A stretch of 48,260 bases of DNA from Alicyclobacillus suci (GTDB lineage: Bacteria; Bacillota; Bacilli; Alicyclobacillales; Alicyclobacillaceae): positions 1 to 48,260 of the forward strand of contig NZ_JAFMTW010000025.1 of assembly GCF_017329615.1 (NCBI RefSeq), read 5' to 3'. Position 1 is the stretch's first letter, and each line of letters starts with the position of its first letter. Below are positions 17,152-25,765 of the stretch, piece after piece. The notes under the pieces are model-generated. The model saw only the letters and a list, made by a program, of their open reading frames with translations, searched no databases and was not told the origin of the DNA. Position numbers and translations under genes: made by a program.

Positions 17152-18873
17152 TTGGCGAAGGCGGATGTGTTTACGCTCGAAGTTGTTAAAGATTCATTAA
17201 TGGCGATAGGGGAAGAGATGTTTTATGCCCTTGCCCGAACCTCGATGAGCCCCATCATTTATGAGGTGCTGGACTTCGCTTCTGGTCTCACTGACGCGAA
17301 AGGGCAATTGTTGACTCAAGGCAATGGCGTTACCGGGTTTATCGGAATGCTATCCTCGATGGTCAAAGAGACGTTAAAGAAATTCGAGAATGACTTGAAA
17401 CCTGGGGACATTATCATCATTAACGATCCCTATGGCGGCGGTGGGTCACACCTCTCTGATGTGGGGCTCGTGATGCCAATCTTTTATCAAGGTCAGTTGG
17501 TTGCGTTCGCAGCGAACAAGGCGCACTGGACAGAAGTTGGAGGAAAAGATCCGGGGTCATGGACGACTGATTCTACGGAAATCTATCAAGAGGGGCTGCA
17601 ATTTCCTGCGGTGAAACTGTTTGACGAGGGTCATATCAATCAAGCTTTGGTCGATATTTTGGCCGCGAATGTCCGGTTCCCCGATCTCTCGCTTGGTGAT
17701 ATGTGGGCGCAAGTGGCAGGATTGCGCACGGGAGAAAGACGATTTCAGGAACTGTGCGGTAAGTTTGGCAAGGACACGGTACTGCAATCTATCGAATATA
17801 TGCTCGATTACGGTGAGCAGATGGCCCGGGAAGAGTTGAAGAAATTGCCTAAAGGTGTGTACGAGGTGGAAGATTTCATCGACGACGACGGGCTTGGTCA
17901 TGGGCCACTAAATGTCCGCTGCAAGGTCACAATTACGGATGACGAGTTCATCGTCGATTTCACGGGTAGTCACAAGCAGGTCCCGGGTCCCATCAATTGT
18001 TCATACACGGGCTTGGTTTCCGCGGTCAGAACCATTTTCTTGGCGGCCACGAACCCGGGGCAAGACGTGAATGACGGAGTGTTTCGGCCGCTCACAATCA
18101 TAGCGGAGAAGGGATCGATACTCAACGCAGAGCGTCCGGCTCCCGTGTCGACGTACTGGGAGTCGATGATTTTTGGAGCGGATATGGTGTGGAAGGCTTT
18201 GGCGCCGGTGTTGCCGGAGCGGTTGACGGCAGGGCATCTTGAGTCGGTCTGTTCGGTGATTGTGTCCGGTACGCATCCAGATACGAATGAACCGTTCCTC
18301 ATTGTTGAACCGTCCGTCGGCGGATGGGGCGCCGGACTTGGTATGGATGGACAAAGCGGGCAGTTTTGCTTGGGAGACGGCGAAACGTTTAACGTGCCGG
18401 TAGAAGTGGCTGAGACCCGCTACGGGGTGCGTCTTCAGGAGTACAGCTTGACGGCCGACGGTACGGGCGCTGGGCAGTACCGAGGCGGTGCTGGTGCGAT
18501 TCGCTCGTACGAGGCGCTCACCGATAATCAGTTTGTGACTGCGAGTTTTGGTCGCAACAAGTACCCAGTTTGGGGAGCATCCGGGGGCCGGGATGGGTCG
18601 TACAACAAAATTGAGATCATCCGCAAAGATGGCACCAAGGAAGGGCCGTTTGGCAAGTGTGCCCGAAAGATCCTCAACAAAGGGGACGTGGTGCGTTTGA
18701 TTACAGCGACAGGTGGAGGCTATGGTGATCCGCTGTTGCGGAACCCACAGAAAGTCGTCGAGGATGTCAAAAATGGTTGGATTACTATTGCTCAGGCCAA
18801 GGAGATTTACGGTGTGGTCATCGATGAACAAACGCTCACGCTGGCGACCCCGGTAACGAGTCCAATGGAGTAA
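17152..18873 (+). CDS. hyuB: HyuB, N-methylhydantoinase subunit B, copy 1
   Basis: Subunit B of the HyuAB hydrolase, 573 residues, within the usual length. Family landmarks are GEEMFYALARTSMSPIIYEV near residues 22-41, GDIIIINDPYGGGGSHLSDV near 86-105, the DIGG-free VDFTGSHKQVPGPINCSY segment, WGAGLGMDGQSGQFCLGDGE, and the C-terminal ATGGGYGDPL. It begins with TTG at 17152, directly after the hyuA stop codon, with GGGGG about 10 nt upstream; translational coupling is likely. A second full copy lies at 20425 behind an MFS gene. The two proteins are very similar throughout, which points to an internal duplication. Confidence 0.9.
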   Translation: MAKADVFTLEVVKDSLMAIGEEMFYALARTSMSPIIYEVLDFASGLTDAKGQLLTQGNGVTGFIGMLSSMVKETLKKFENDLKPGDIIIINDPYGGGGSHLSDVGLVMPIFYQGQLVAFAANKAHWTEVGGKDPGSWTTDSTEIYQEGLQFPAVKLFDEGHINQALVDILAANVRFPDLSLGDMWAQVAGLRTGERRFQELCGKFGKDTVLQSIEYMLDYGEQMAREELKKLPKGVYEVEDFIDDDGLGHGPLNVRCKVTITDDEFIVDFTGSHKQVPGPINCSYTGLVSAVRTIFLAATNPGQDVNDGVFRPLTIIAEKGSILNAERPAPVSTYWESMIFGADMVWKALAPVLPERLTAGHLESVCSVIVSGTHPDTNEPFLIVEPSVGGWGAGLGMDGQSGQFCLGDGETFNVPVEVAETRYGVRLQEYSLTADGTGAGQYRGGAGAIRSYEALTDNQFVTASFGRNKYPVWGASGGRDGSYNKIEIIRKDGTKEGPFGKCARKILNKGDVVRLITATGGGYGDPLLRNPQKVVEDVKNGWITIAQAKEIYGVVIDEQTLTLATPVTSPME

Positions 18874-19010
18874 TGCATATCAGGATGGGCCTTCAGAGAT
18901 GGAGGCTGCTCCTTTTGATAAATTATTAGAATATTCGATGATGAAAGCTTATCTGAAGCGCTAGGGAGATGCATCCTAAAATCATTTAAGACAAAGGAAG
19001 TGAATCTGTT

Positions 19011-20354
19011 ATGCCGAGTACCGTGATTGGTGAAGTGATTGAAGTCCAAAATCGACAAATCGGGGAACTGTTTCAAGAAATGCCGCTTACGAAGAGACAT
19101 TGGAAATCTGGTTTCGCTATTTTCTTTTCATTTGTTATCGAGTCTTGGGAAATGATGATTATCACGCTGATCAGTGGAATGATTGGAAGCGACTTGAAGC
19201 TATCGAGTGCACAAGTGGGTTCGCTGATGGGTTCCATCTACCTTGGTATGATTCCTGGTTGTCTTATCTGGGGGAAACTCACGGACAAAATTGGCCGGAA
19301 GAAGACAATGATGTGGAGCACCGGCCTCTATGGCATTCTTTCTCTCATTAGTGCCTTTTCTCTAAATTATGACATGTTGTGGTGGATGCGTTTTGCAGCA
19401 GGTCTTGGCCTCGGCGGATTGATGGTGGCGTCATTCCCGTACTTTGAGGAGTTACTTCCAGTGAAGAGCCGTGGTCGGGCTACCGTATATCTCGCATCGG
19501 GCTGGCCGATTGGCTATTTGATTGCGATTGGCCTGACCTATGTGATGGGGCCTCTCGGCTGGCACTGGATTCTGGGCGTGAGTTCTCTCGCGGGGTTATG
19601 GGCATTTGTGATTAAGGCATTCGTTCCAGAGTCCCCGTACTGGGCTGCCGGGAATGGCCAACAGCAGGTTGCAAAAGATGCCATTTCGTATCTTGCGAAC
19701 GGTCAGGTTTCAATAGAAGATCTCAAAAACACGCATCTTATGGTGGATACGGTTCAACGGGGATCATTTTTGGAAATCTTCAAATCGAAGCTTTCACGTG
19801 CCACCTGGTTGCAACTGTTGATTAACTTCTGCTTTTCGTGGGGGTATTGGGCTCTAACGACGTGGATGCCGGAGTTGCTTGCGAAGAAAGGACTCTCGAC
19901 GCCCGCTGGGCTTGGTTTTATGGCACTTTCTGCACTCTTTATGTTCCCAGGGTACATCGTGTCGTCGTGGCTGACTGGCCGGTATGGGCGTAAAAAGATC
20001 ATGATTATTTTCGTCGCGCTCGCAGCCATCGCCGGATTCGGGTTTGCTCAATCCAGCAACATGACGGAAATGTACATCTGGGACTTTGCACTCTCATTCT
20101 TCAGCCTCGGCGCATGGGGTGTGTGGGACACATGGGTCGGTGAGTTGTACCCAACCGAAGTTCGCGGGGTTGGGTACAGTGTCGGTGCGACCGCGCAGAG
20201 GGTGGCAAATTCTATTGCCCCAATGGTCATTGGCGCGATGTTGGCTGGCAATTCGAGCTTTGCGGGGACGGTCTCATTTATTACTGCATTTCTTGTCGTG
20301 ACGGTGATTATGACATTCTTCCTGAAAGAAACAGAAGGGAAAATTTTGAATTAA
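19011..20354 (+). CDS. MFS transporter, metabolite:H+ symporter type
   Basis: A 447-residue carrier with twelve predicted membrane segments and the MFS loop signature KLTDKIGRKKTMMW after the second segment, repeated as TGRYGRKKIMII in the second half. SLMGSIYLGMIPGCLIWG and RFAAGLGLGGLMVASFPYFE match the metabolite/aromatic-acid symporter branches. ATG 19011 follows AAAGGAAG. It sits between the two HyuB genes and so is the likely importer or exporter for the substrate or product of the hydantoinase unit; the ligand is unknown. The 137 nt upstream of it show no terminator, so read-through from hyuB is possible. Confidence 0.82.
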   Translation: MPSTVIGEVIEVQNRQIGELFQEMPLTKRHWKSGFAIFFSFVIESWEMMIITLISGMIGSDLKLSSAQVGSLMGSIYLGMIPGCLIWGKLTDKIGRKKTMMWSTGLYGILSLISAFSLNYDMLWWMRFAAGLGLGGLMVASFPYFEELLPVKSRGRATVYLASGWPIGYLIAIGLTYVMGPLGWHWILGVSSLAGLWAFVIKAFVPESPYWAAGNGQQQVAKDAISYLANGQVSIEDLKNTHLMVDTVQRGSFLEIFKSKLSRATWLQLLINFCFSWGYWALTTWMPELLAKKGLSTPAGLGFMALSALFMFPGYIVSSWLTGRYGRKKIMIIFVALAAIAGFGFAQSSNMTEMYIWDFALSFFSLGAWGVWDTWVGELYPTEVRGVGYSVGATAQRVANSIAPMVIGAMLAGNSSFAGTVSFITAFLVVTVIMTFFLKETEGKILN

Positions 20355-20424
20355 GGAAAGCTTTTGGTAGGTAATATTTTCCTTTTCCCTGACCTACGAC
20401 AGTTATTTAGAGGGGGTATATCGC

Positions 20425-22152
20425 TTGCAAAAAGCCGATGTCTTTACCTATGAGGTCGTCAAGGATTCGCTCATGGCGATTGGGGAAGAGATGTTTTACG
20501 CACTGGCGCGCACCTCAATGAGTCCTATCATCTACGAAGTACTGGATTTTGCATCTGGTCTCACGGATGCCTTGGGACAATTGTTGACTCAGGGAAACGG
20601 CGTGACCGGATTTATTGGGATGCTCACGTTTATGGTGAAGGAGACCCGGGAGAAGTTTGGGACGAATTTGCACGAGGGCGACATTATTCTCTTGAATGAT
20701 CCCTATGGCGGTGGTGGATCGCACTTATCCGACGTGGGCTTGGTGATGCCGATTTTTGTGGACGGCGAACTGGTGGCGTTTTCGGCAAACAAAGGGCACT
20801 GGACGGAGGTTGGGGGGAAGGACCCAGGGTCGTGGACAACGGATTCTACGGAAATTTATCAGGAGGGGCTGCAATTCCCGGTGGTCAAATTGTTCGATGG
20901 TGGGAAGTTGAATCAGGCTTTGATCGACGTGATTGCCGCGAATGTTCGCTTCCCGGACCTCTCTCTTGGCGACTTGTGGGCGCAGGTGGCGGGGGTGCGC
21001 ACTGGGGAGAAACGCGTTCGCGAACTTTGCCAGAAATACGGAACAAGCGTAGTTCTTCAATCGATTGACTATTTGCTTGGTCATGGGGAACAACTGGCTC
21101 GGCGCGAATTAGCCAAATTGCCAAACGGCGTGTATATGGCGGAGGACTTCATCGACGACGATGGGCTTGGACATGGACCGTTCCGAATTGTTTGCAAAGT
21201 GACCATCACGGATGACGACTTTGTCGCCGATTTCACGGGGAGTGATCGGCAGGCTCCTGGCCCTATTAATTGCTCTTATAGTGGATTAGTCTCCTCTGTG
21301 CGCGCGGTGTTTCTCGCAGCGACGAACCCGGGTCTCGACGTTAACGACGGCGTCTTTCGTCCGCTCACAGTGATTTCGGAACCGGGATCAATCATTCACG
21401 CCGAGCGCCCAGCCCCTGTCTCGACCAACTGGGAATCGAGAAACTTTGCTGCAGACGTAGCGTGGAAGGCGCTCTCCTCGGCTCTCCCAGACCGTCTCAC
21501 AGCAGGGCACTTAGAATCGGTTTGCGCCGTGATTCTCGGCGGCGCCAAACCAGATACGAATGAACCGTTCCTCATTGTTGAACCGTCCGTCGGCGGCTGG
21601 GGCGCCGGACTTGGTATGGACGGGCAAAACGGTCAATTTTGCATCGGCGACGGTGAGACGTACAACGTCCCTATTGAAGTTGCCGAAACCCGGTACGGCG
21701 TGCGCGTGCGAGAATATTCTTTTCGGTGTGATGGGGCTGGTGCGGGGCAATTTCGGGGTGGCTGCGGCGTTGTTCGCAGCTACGAGTCGCTCTCTGACAA
21801 TCAGTTTGTGACGGCTAGTTTCGGTCGGCACAAATACGTTCCGTGGGGTGCTGCTGGAGGTACGGCGGGATCGCGTAATGAAGTTGAGATTATCCGTTCA
21901 AACGGGAAGCACGAGGGCCCCTTTGGAAAGTGTGCCCGTCGCACGCTGAACAATGGTGACGTCGTACGATTGATCACGGCTACGGGCGGCGGCTACGGGA
22001 ATCCGTTGCGCCGTGCGGTCGCGTCAGTGCTAGAAGATGTGAAGAATGGCTGGATTAGGGTCGACCAGGCCAGGGATGTTTATGGCGTTTTAGTGAACCC
22101 AGATACCTTGGTGTTTGAAGGATTGACAAATGAACGGAGGGTGTACGTATGA
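20425..22152 (+). CDS. hyuB: HyuB, N-methylhydantoinase subunit B, copy 2
   Basis: A second 575-residue HyuB, co-linear with copy 1 from end to end. MQKADVFTYEVVKDSLMAIG opens it; NDPYGGGGSHLSDVGLVMPI, DFTGSDRQAPGPINCSYSGL and ATGGGYGNPLRRAV follow. It starts with TTG 20425 behind GAGGGGG. It has no HyuA of its own, so it could pair with the long HyuA upstream as an alternative partner, widening the substrate range; that is inference. Synonymous differences from copy 1 are frequent, except over 21550-21620, where the two genes are almost identical. Its stop overlaps ATG 22149 of a truncated frame, a sign that another operon gene once followed. Confidence 0.9.
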   Translation: MQKADVFTYEVVKDSLMAIGEEMFYALARTSMSPIIYEVLDFASGLTDALGQLLTQGNGVTGFIGMLTFMVKETREKFGTNLHEGDIILLNDPYGGGGSHLSDVGLVMPIFVDGELVAFSANKGHWTEVGGKDPGSWTTDSTEIYQEGLQFPVVKLFDGGKLNQALIDVIAANVRFPDLSLGDLWAQVAGVRTGEKRVRELCQKYGTSVVLQSIDYLLGHGEQLARRELAKLPNGVYMAEDFIDDDGLGHGPFRIVCKVTITDDDFVADFTGSDRQAPGPINCSYSGLVSSVRAVFLAATNPGLDVNDGVFRPLTVISEPGSIIHAERPAPVSTNWESRNFAADVAWKALSSALPDRLTAGHLESVCAVILGGAKPDTNEPFLIVEPSVGGWGAGLGMDGQNGQFCIGDGETYNVPIEVAETRYGVRVREYSFRCDGAGAGQFRGGCGVVRSYESLSDNQFVTASFGRHKYVPWGAAGGTAGSRNEVEIIRSNGKHEGPFGKCARRTLNNGDVVRLITATGGGYGNPLRRAVASVLEDVKNGWIRVDQARDVYGVLVNPDTLVFEGLTNERRVYV

Positions 22153-22208
22153 TTCCCGCAGGGGAGTCGCATTGTGTGACAACGATGGAGACGAAGGAGC
22201 GTTCGTAG
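22149..22208 (+). pseudogene. 19-codon stub of a lost operon gene
   Basis: ATG 22149 overlaps the hyuB copy 2 stop codon in the ATGA style and has the SD GGAGGG, so a translated gene once began here. The frame ends at 22208 after 19 codons (MIPAGESHCVTTMETKERS). I cannot assign the family; beyond it only unrelated remnants are found. Confidence 0.35.
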
Positions 22209-22306
22209 TTTGGTCTTTCGTGCGTGGTTGAGCGTAGACTTCCCTGCTCTACTTGGGCCAATCCGCCTCTGCAGTCGCTGCCGTGTCCGTTCCCACCATC
22301 TTCACG

Positions 22307-22618
22307 TCAGTTCCCCTTTTGTGGACTGTTAAAGCGCCGGAATAATCGGTCGTAGAGCATCGCTGAACTCATGCGTATCACGAGTGAATTCATACTGACG
22401 GAGAACCCTCTTCGCTTGTCGCGCGTCAAACTGGTACTGAGGGCAGAGCTTGCGCCTTGTGTTCCACGGCTGAGCACCGAGCGCAGGATGTAAAACGTCG
22501 AGGCGAGGGCAAACGACGGCATCAACGGCAGAATGAGAATCATCACTGTGCCTAGAACCCGGAGCAAGACGACGGATTGAATCAAGCCAAAACGCGCCGT
22601 CACTTGTAACGTCGTCAC
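22307..22618 (-). pseudogene. MFS transporter fragment, minus strand
   Basis: A 103-codon frame that reads as the second half of an MFS permease: VVLLRVLGTVMILILPLMPS and FALASTFYILRSVLSRGTQG form two membrane segments, followed by a basic loop with SLTRDKRRGFSVSMNSL. The N-terminal half (upstream, above 22618) and the last segments are missing. The frame ends in an unrelated tail (RRFNSPQKGN). It lies opposite to the surrounding genes and stops immediately before the urocanase remnant, so it was cut by a rearrangement. No function is expected. Confidence 0.65.
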
Positions 22619-22640
22619 TTTTCAAGGAGGAGGCGTTTCT

Positions 22641-23236
22641 ATGTCAGTTGGGACGCGACCGGTGATTCGTGCGCCGCGTGGGACGAATATGTCCTGTAAG
22701 GGGTGGGAGCAGGAAGCGGCGCTGCGCATGTTGATGAACAATTTAGATCCGGACGTCGCAGAGCGCCCGCAGGATTTGGTGGTGTATGGGGGCATTGGCA
22801 AGGCGGCACGGAATTGGCCTGCTTTTGATGCGATTGTGAAATCGCTGCGGGGATTGGCGAATGACGAGACGCTGTTGATTCAGTCGGGCAAACCGGTCGG
22901 GATTTTTCGGACGCACGAGGATGCGCCGCGCGTGTTGTTGGCGAACTCGAATCTGATCCCTGCTTGGGCGAATTGGGCACATTTTCACGAGCTCGATAAA
23001 AAGGGGCTTATGATGTACGGCCAGATGACGGCTGGGAGTTGGATTTATATCGGATCACAGGGGATTTTGCAGGGGACGTACGAGACGTTCGCGGAGGCGG
23101 CGCGGCAGCACTTGGCGGCATGGGTACGCACGCAGCCGGAGAAATTTTGCGATTGCCCATTGGCAAATTGGTTGGTGCGCAAGAGGTCGTGCGTGATGGT
23201 GAATTGCAAAGGGTGTCTAACGGTAAGGGTGCGTAA
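22641..23236 (+). pseudogene. hutU: Truncated urocanate hydratase gene, fused to foreign sequence
   Basis: The first about 155 codons match urocanase very well: [80 protein letters not shown] and [20 protein letters not shown]. Urocanase is about 550 residues and needs the central NAD site and the rest, which are absent. After AEAARQH (about 23108) the frame leaves the family. A one-frame shift gives LGGMG, a motif normally found about 15 residues further on, so a small deletion with a frameshift is likely, and then non-family text to a stop near 23236. ATG 22641 has the SD AAGGAGGAGG. The other hut genes are absent, so histidine degradation is not encoded here. Confidence 0.75.
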
Positions 23237-23248
23237 GGCTGTCACGGA

Positions 23249-23760
23249 GGTACAAGAACGATTCGCGCAAGTGACGTCTCGATTGCGTTCGCCTTTTGGT
23301 GGACCTATGCGGGGTTTGTGAGCGGATCGAGCTGGATGATGATTTTGGGCGCCATCGCGGCGATGATTGCGCCGAAGCAGTCGGAGGCATTGGTCGCGTA
23401 CTTTGGGGAATTGTCTGTACATCAGTTAGTTTGTGGGGCCAAGGAAACTTTAGACAACTATTCTAACTTTATTCTGCTGCTCTTGTACTTCATGATTCCG
23501 TGGACCGCGATTAACCTTGTCGATTTCTATCTACTGCGAAAAAGCAATTACAATATCGACGTGATTTTGTCGCGAGATGGCGAGTACAGCGGAGTGAATT
23601 GGATTGCGATTGTCGCCTATGTCGTCGCCGTGCTGGTTCAGTTCCGTTTATGAATATGACGTATCCCGTAGGCGTGATTGCCAAGGCACATGAATGGGGC
23701 AGACATCGCGTGGATGTCGGACTGTTCGTGGCGTTTGTCATCTGCTACTTCCCGTGTGAG
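23249..23760 (+). pseudogene. C-terminal NCS1 permease remnant
   Basis: The end of a second NCS1-type permease. Read from about 23249, it gives [20 protein letters not shown], then MMILGAIAAMIAPKQSEALV, LYFMIPWTAINLVDFYLLRK and WIAIVAYVVAVLVQ. At about 23638 a frameshift occurs, after which VPFMNMTYPVGVIAKAHEWG and then VGLFVAFVICYF continue, with more indels between. The first half of the protein (about 250 residues) is missing. The family is the same as the intact permease at 6746 but the sequence differs, so it is not a simple copy. It lies directly behind the urocanase fragment. Confidence 0.7.
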
Positions 23761-24285
23761 GCTTCGCACCTCAGGTGTTAGCGAGGGCATAGGGGTGTAA
23801 GGGAGGAAGTGGCAGAGATACGCCTTTCGTTTGGCTACGTAGTGTGGATTGTGCGCTGCGCAGCCGCAGTTAGCAATGCCCTTGACAATACAATGTGCGG
23901 CAAAATAAAATGACGTTGTCACGAGCGATGGTTATCATGGTTCGTGTATCTCAGAAATTTGAAAGCGATTACAAATATAGGAGGGAGGAACATAATCACG
24001 TAACTTCGACGAATGGAGATTTCGATGGAGCAAATTGAGAAGACGGCATTTGCGAATTTGGTTGTTTGAAAAGCCATGGTTGCGGTCAGAGAAGACCAGC
24101 GGGATCCCCCAGTTCCCTCTGTTTTGAACAGGCTCACCTAAAATTCCCCATGAAACAAATCAGTGATCTGACGAAAAGTATCGTTTCGAGCACATCAATT
24201 CTACTCATTTTTCCTGAATGTTCTCTATCTGAGGAGATTCGTTTTGAGTTATGTGTGTCGTCATTAAAAATATGGAGGGCGTGCC
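23761..24285. other. Decayed leader region without an intact gene
   Basis: No full reading frame is convincing. A cre-like box (23960-23973) is followed by a very strong SD, ATAGGAGGGAGG, but no start codon at proper distance, so the gene it served has lost its start or body. Short open stretches downstream (for example MEISMEQIEKTAFANLVV) could not be assigned. The last 20 nt hold the SD ATGGAGGG of the MFS gene at 24286. Confidence 0.45.
23960..23973 (+). promoter_or_regulatory. CcpA cre-like site
   Basis: TGAAAGCGATTACA matches 13 of 14 positions of the consensus TGWAARCGYTWNCW, the mismatch being the A after the central CG. It lies shortly before an orphan SD. If functional, it would give carbon catabolite control to what once followed, or to the MFS gene 310 nt further on. 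Confidence 0.5.
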
Positions 24286-25623
24286 ATGGGGAAAATCGCA
24301 AAGCAGGAACAGTTTACGTATGCACCTCGCAAGACAATATTTGGGCTTGAGAAAAACGCATTTCTTGTAACATTGACATCCTTTTTAGGGTGGACGATGG
24401 TGAATATGGACAGTTCCTTTTTTAGCAATGTCTATCCTCTGATTCAAAAAGATTTACACCTAGCGAATTGGACGGTTGGTGCAATCACTGCATCGATGGC
24501 TGTCGCTGCTTGTTTTGCGACACTGATTGCGGGGCCTTTGTCGGATTACTTTGGGAGAAAGATGGTTTTTCAGTTTACGATTCTGTTTACCGCAGTCGGT
24601 AGTGCATTGAGTGCGTTATCCGGTGGATTTGCGTCACTTCTCATCGCTCGATGCCTCACGATGGCTGGAAACGCCTCAGAGTGGATGATTGGGCAAGTCA
24701 TGGTGACGGAGGGCACGCCGAGCAAGTCGCGAGGTTGGTGGACCGGCGTCGCACAAGTGGGATTTCCCGTAGGCTGGTTTCTTACGGCTGTCGTTGTTGC
24801 CCGTTTGGCACCGATATGGGGCTGGCGGGGTGTTTTTTGGGCCGGTTTGGTTCCTATTTTCTTGATCTTAGTCACCCGTTTCTTCGTCAAAGAGAGTGAC
24901 CGATTTGAGGACTTAAAGCAGTTTAGGCAACAGGCAAAGCAGACTGAAGGCGAGAAGGCTTCCGAAATTACGCAGACGGCATACTCTGTAAATCTACAAG
25001 AAGCAACACAGTTCACGTATCGGCAATTGTTTAATCCCGATTTGCGGCGGACTACCATTCTATTGTGGATTTGGCAATTCGTCTATAATTATGGGCTGTT
25101 TTGTGTTGCGTATTTTTTACCTTCCATCGCGAGCGCACATGGGTTTACGTTGTCGAACAGTTGGATGGTCAGCGCTTGGGGAACTGGGGTTGGAGCCATT
25201 GGTTATTTGGTTGCAGCGTTCTTAGGGAACATCGTTGGTCGTCGAATGGTATCGCTAATTTGGTTGTTTTTAGGTGGCGTTGCCGGGACGTTCTTCGCGT
25301 TTGGCATCCATTCCATAGACCAGATGGCGTTTTGGTGGGCCGCGTACTATTTCTTCACTGTGGGGCATATGGGTGCGTACGTGCCGTATATGCTGGAAAG
25401 CTTTCCAACCCGTGCTCGCGGTACAGGCGCGTCCTTCATCTCCTTTTCGAATTGGGTTGCGCTATTTTTAGCGGGCATCACTTCGCAGTGGATGGTTCAC
25501 TCTGTAGGCGTGAATCTTGCGGCCTTCATATGGTTGGGGGTGGCGGCATGGATTGCGTTTATGTGCGGGTTAGGGACGCCAAAAATCAAACCGGGTCTGG
25601 ATTTAGAGGAAATTATCAATTGA
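24286..25623 (+). CDS. MFS transporter, sialate/aromatic-acid type
   Basis: A 445-residue carrier with twelve membrane segments. The first half carries the motif GPLSDYFGRKMVFQ after segment two. FLGWTMVNMDSSFFSNVYPL is the start of segment one and resembles sugar-acid and sialate:H+ symporters. WGWRGVFWAGLVPIFLILVT and a long charged central loop (residues about 205-245) follow, and AYVPYMLESFPTRARGTGAS is the conserved block of the second half. ATG 24286 follows ATGGAGGG. It precedes the LacI gene and the CoA-transferase operon, so it probably imports the organic acid degraded there, though no shared promoter is visible. The ligand is not known. Confidence 0.82.
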   Translation: MGKIAKQEQFTYAPRKTIFGLEKNAFLVTLTSFLGWTMVNMDSSFFSNVYPLIQKDLHLANWTVGAITASMAVAACFATLIAGPLSDYFGRKMVFQFTILFTAVGSALSALSGGFASLLIARCLTMAGNASEWMIGQVMVTEGTPSKSRGWWTGVAQVGFPVGWFLTAVVVARLAPIWGWRGVFWAGLVPIFLILVTRFFVKESDRFEDLKQFRQQAKQTEGEKASEITQTAYSVNLQEATQFTYRQLFNPDLRRTTILLWIWQFVYNYGLFCVAYFLPSIASAHGFTLSNSWMVSAWGTGVGAIGYLVAAFLGNIVGRRMVSLIWLFLGGVAGTFFAFGIHSIDQMAFWWAAYYFFTVGHMGAYVPYMLESFPTRARGTGASFISFSNWVALFLAGITSQWMVHSVGVNLAAFIWLGVAAWIAFMCGLGTPKIKPGLDLEEIIN

Positions 25624-25683
25624 CGATTCGACAATGGCAGCAAAGGGATGTTAGCGGAAACATGGATGTCGGAAAATTCATTG

Positions 25684-25711
25684 TTGACGGTCTAGTGAAA
25701 TTCGGTTAAAT
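25684..25711 (+). promoter_or_regulatory. Putative promoter of the LacI gene
   Basis: TTGACG (25684-25689) and TTAAAT (25706-25711), spacing 16 bp. TAAATT one base further on, at 17 bp spacing, is an alternative. The LacI-type operator begins 12 bp downstream, near the expected transcription start, which fits autorepression. Confidence 0.45.
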
Positions 25712-25723
25712 TTTCTTTAGGGA

Positions 25724-25743
25724 TTTTGGGAGCGGTTCCAAAA
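25724..25743. promoter_or_regulatory. LacI-type operator O1
   Basis: The 20-bp palindrome TTTTGGGAGCGGTTCCAAAA with the central CG typical of LacI-family sites; the core resembles the TGGGAGCGCTCCCA type known for CelR-like regulators. A matching site lies behind the lacI gene at 26829-26860. It is placed 23 nt before the regulator's start codon, so autoregulation is likely. Confidence 0.7.
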
Positions 25744-25765
25744 CAGCTGGGATGAGAGGTCTGGA

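Noticed and set aside
20354..20385. AAGGAAA/TTTCCTT arms behind the MFS gene as a terminator
   Set aside because: Only 7 A/T-rich pairs around an 18-nt loop; too weak to list as a feature.
22641..23236. The urocanase fragment as a thiourocanate hydratase
   Set aside because: The preserved part reads like ordinary HutU. The DUF917 neighbourhood alone does not justify the call, and the gene is broken anyway.
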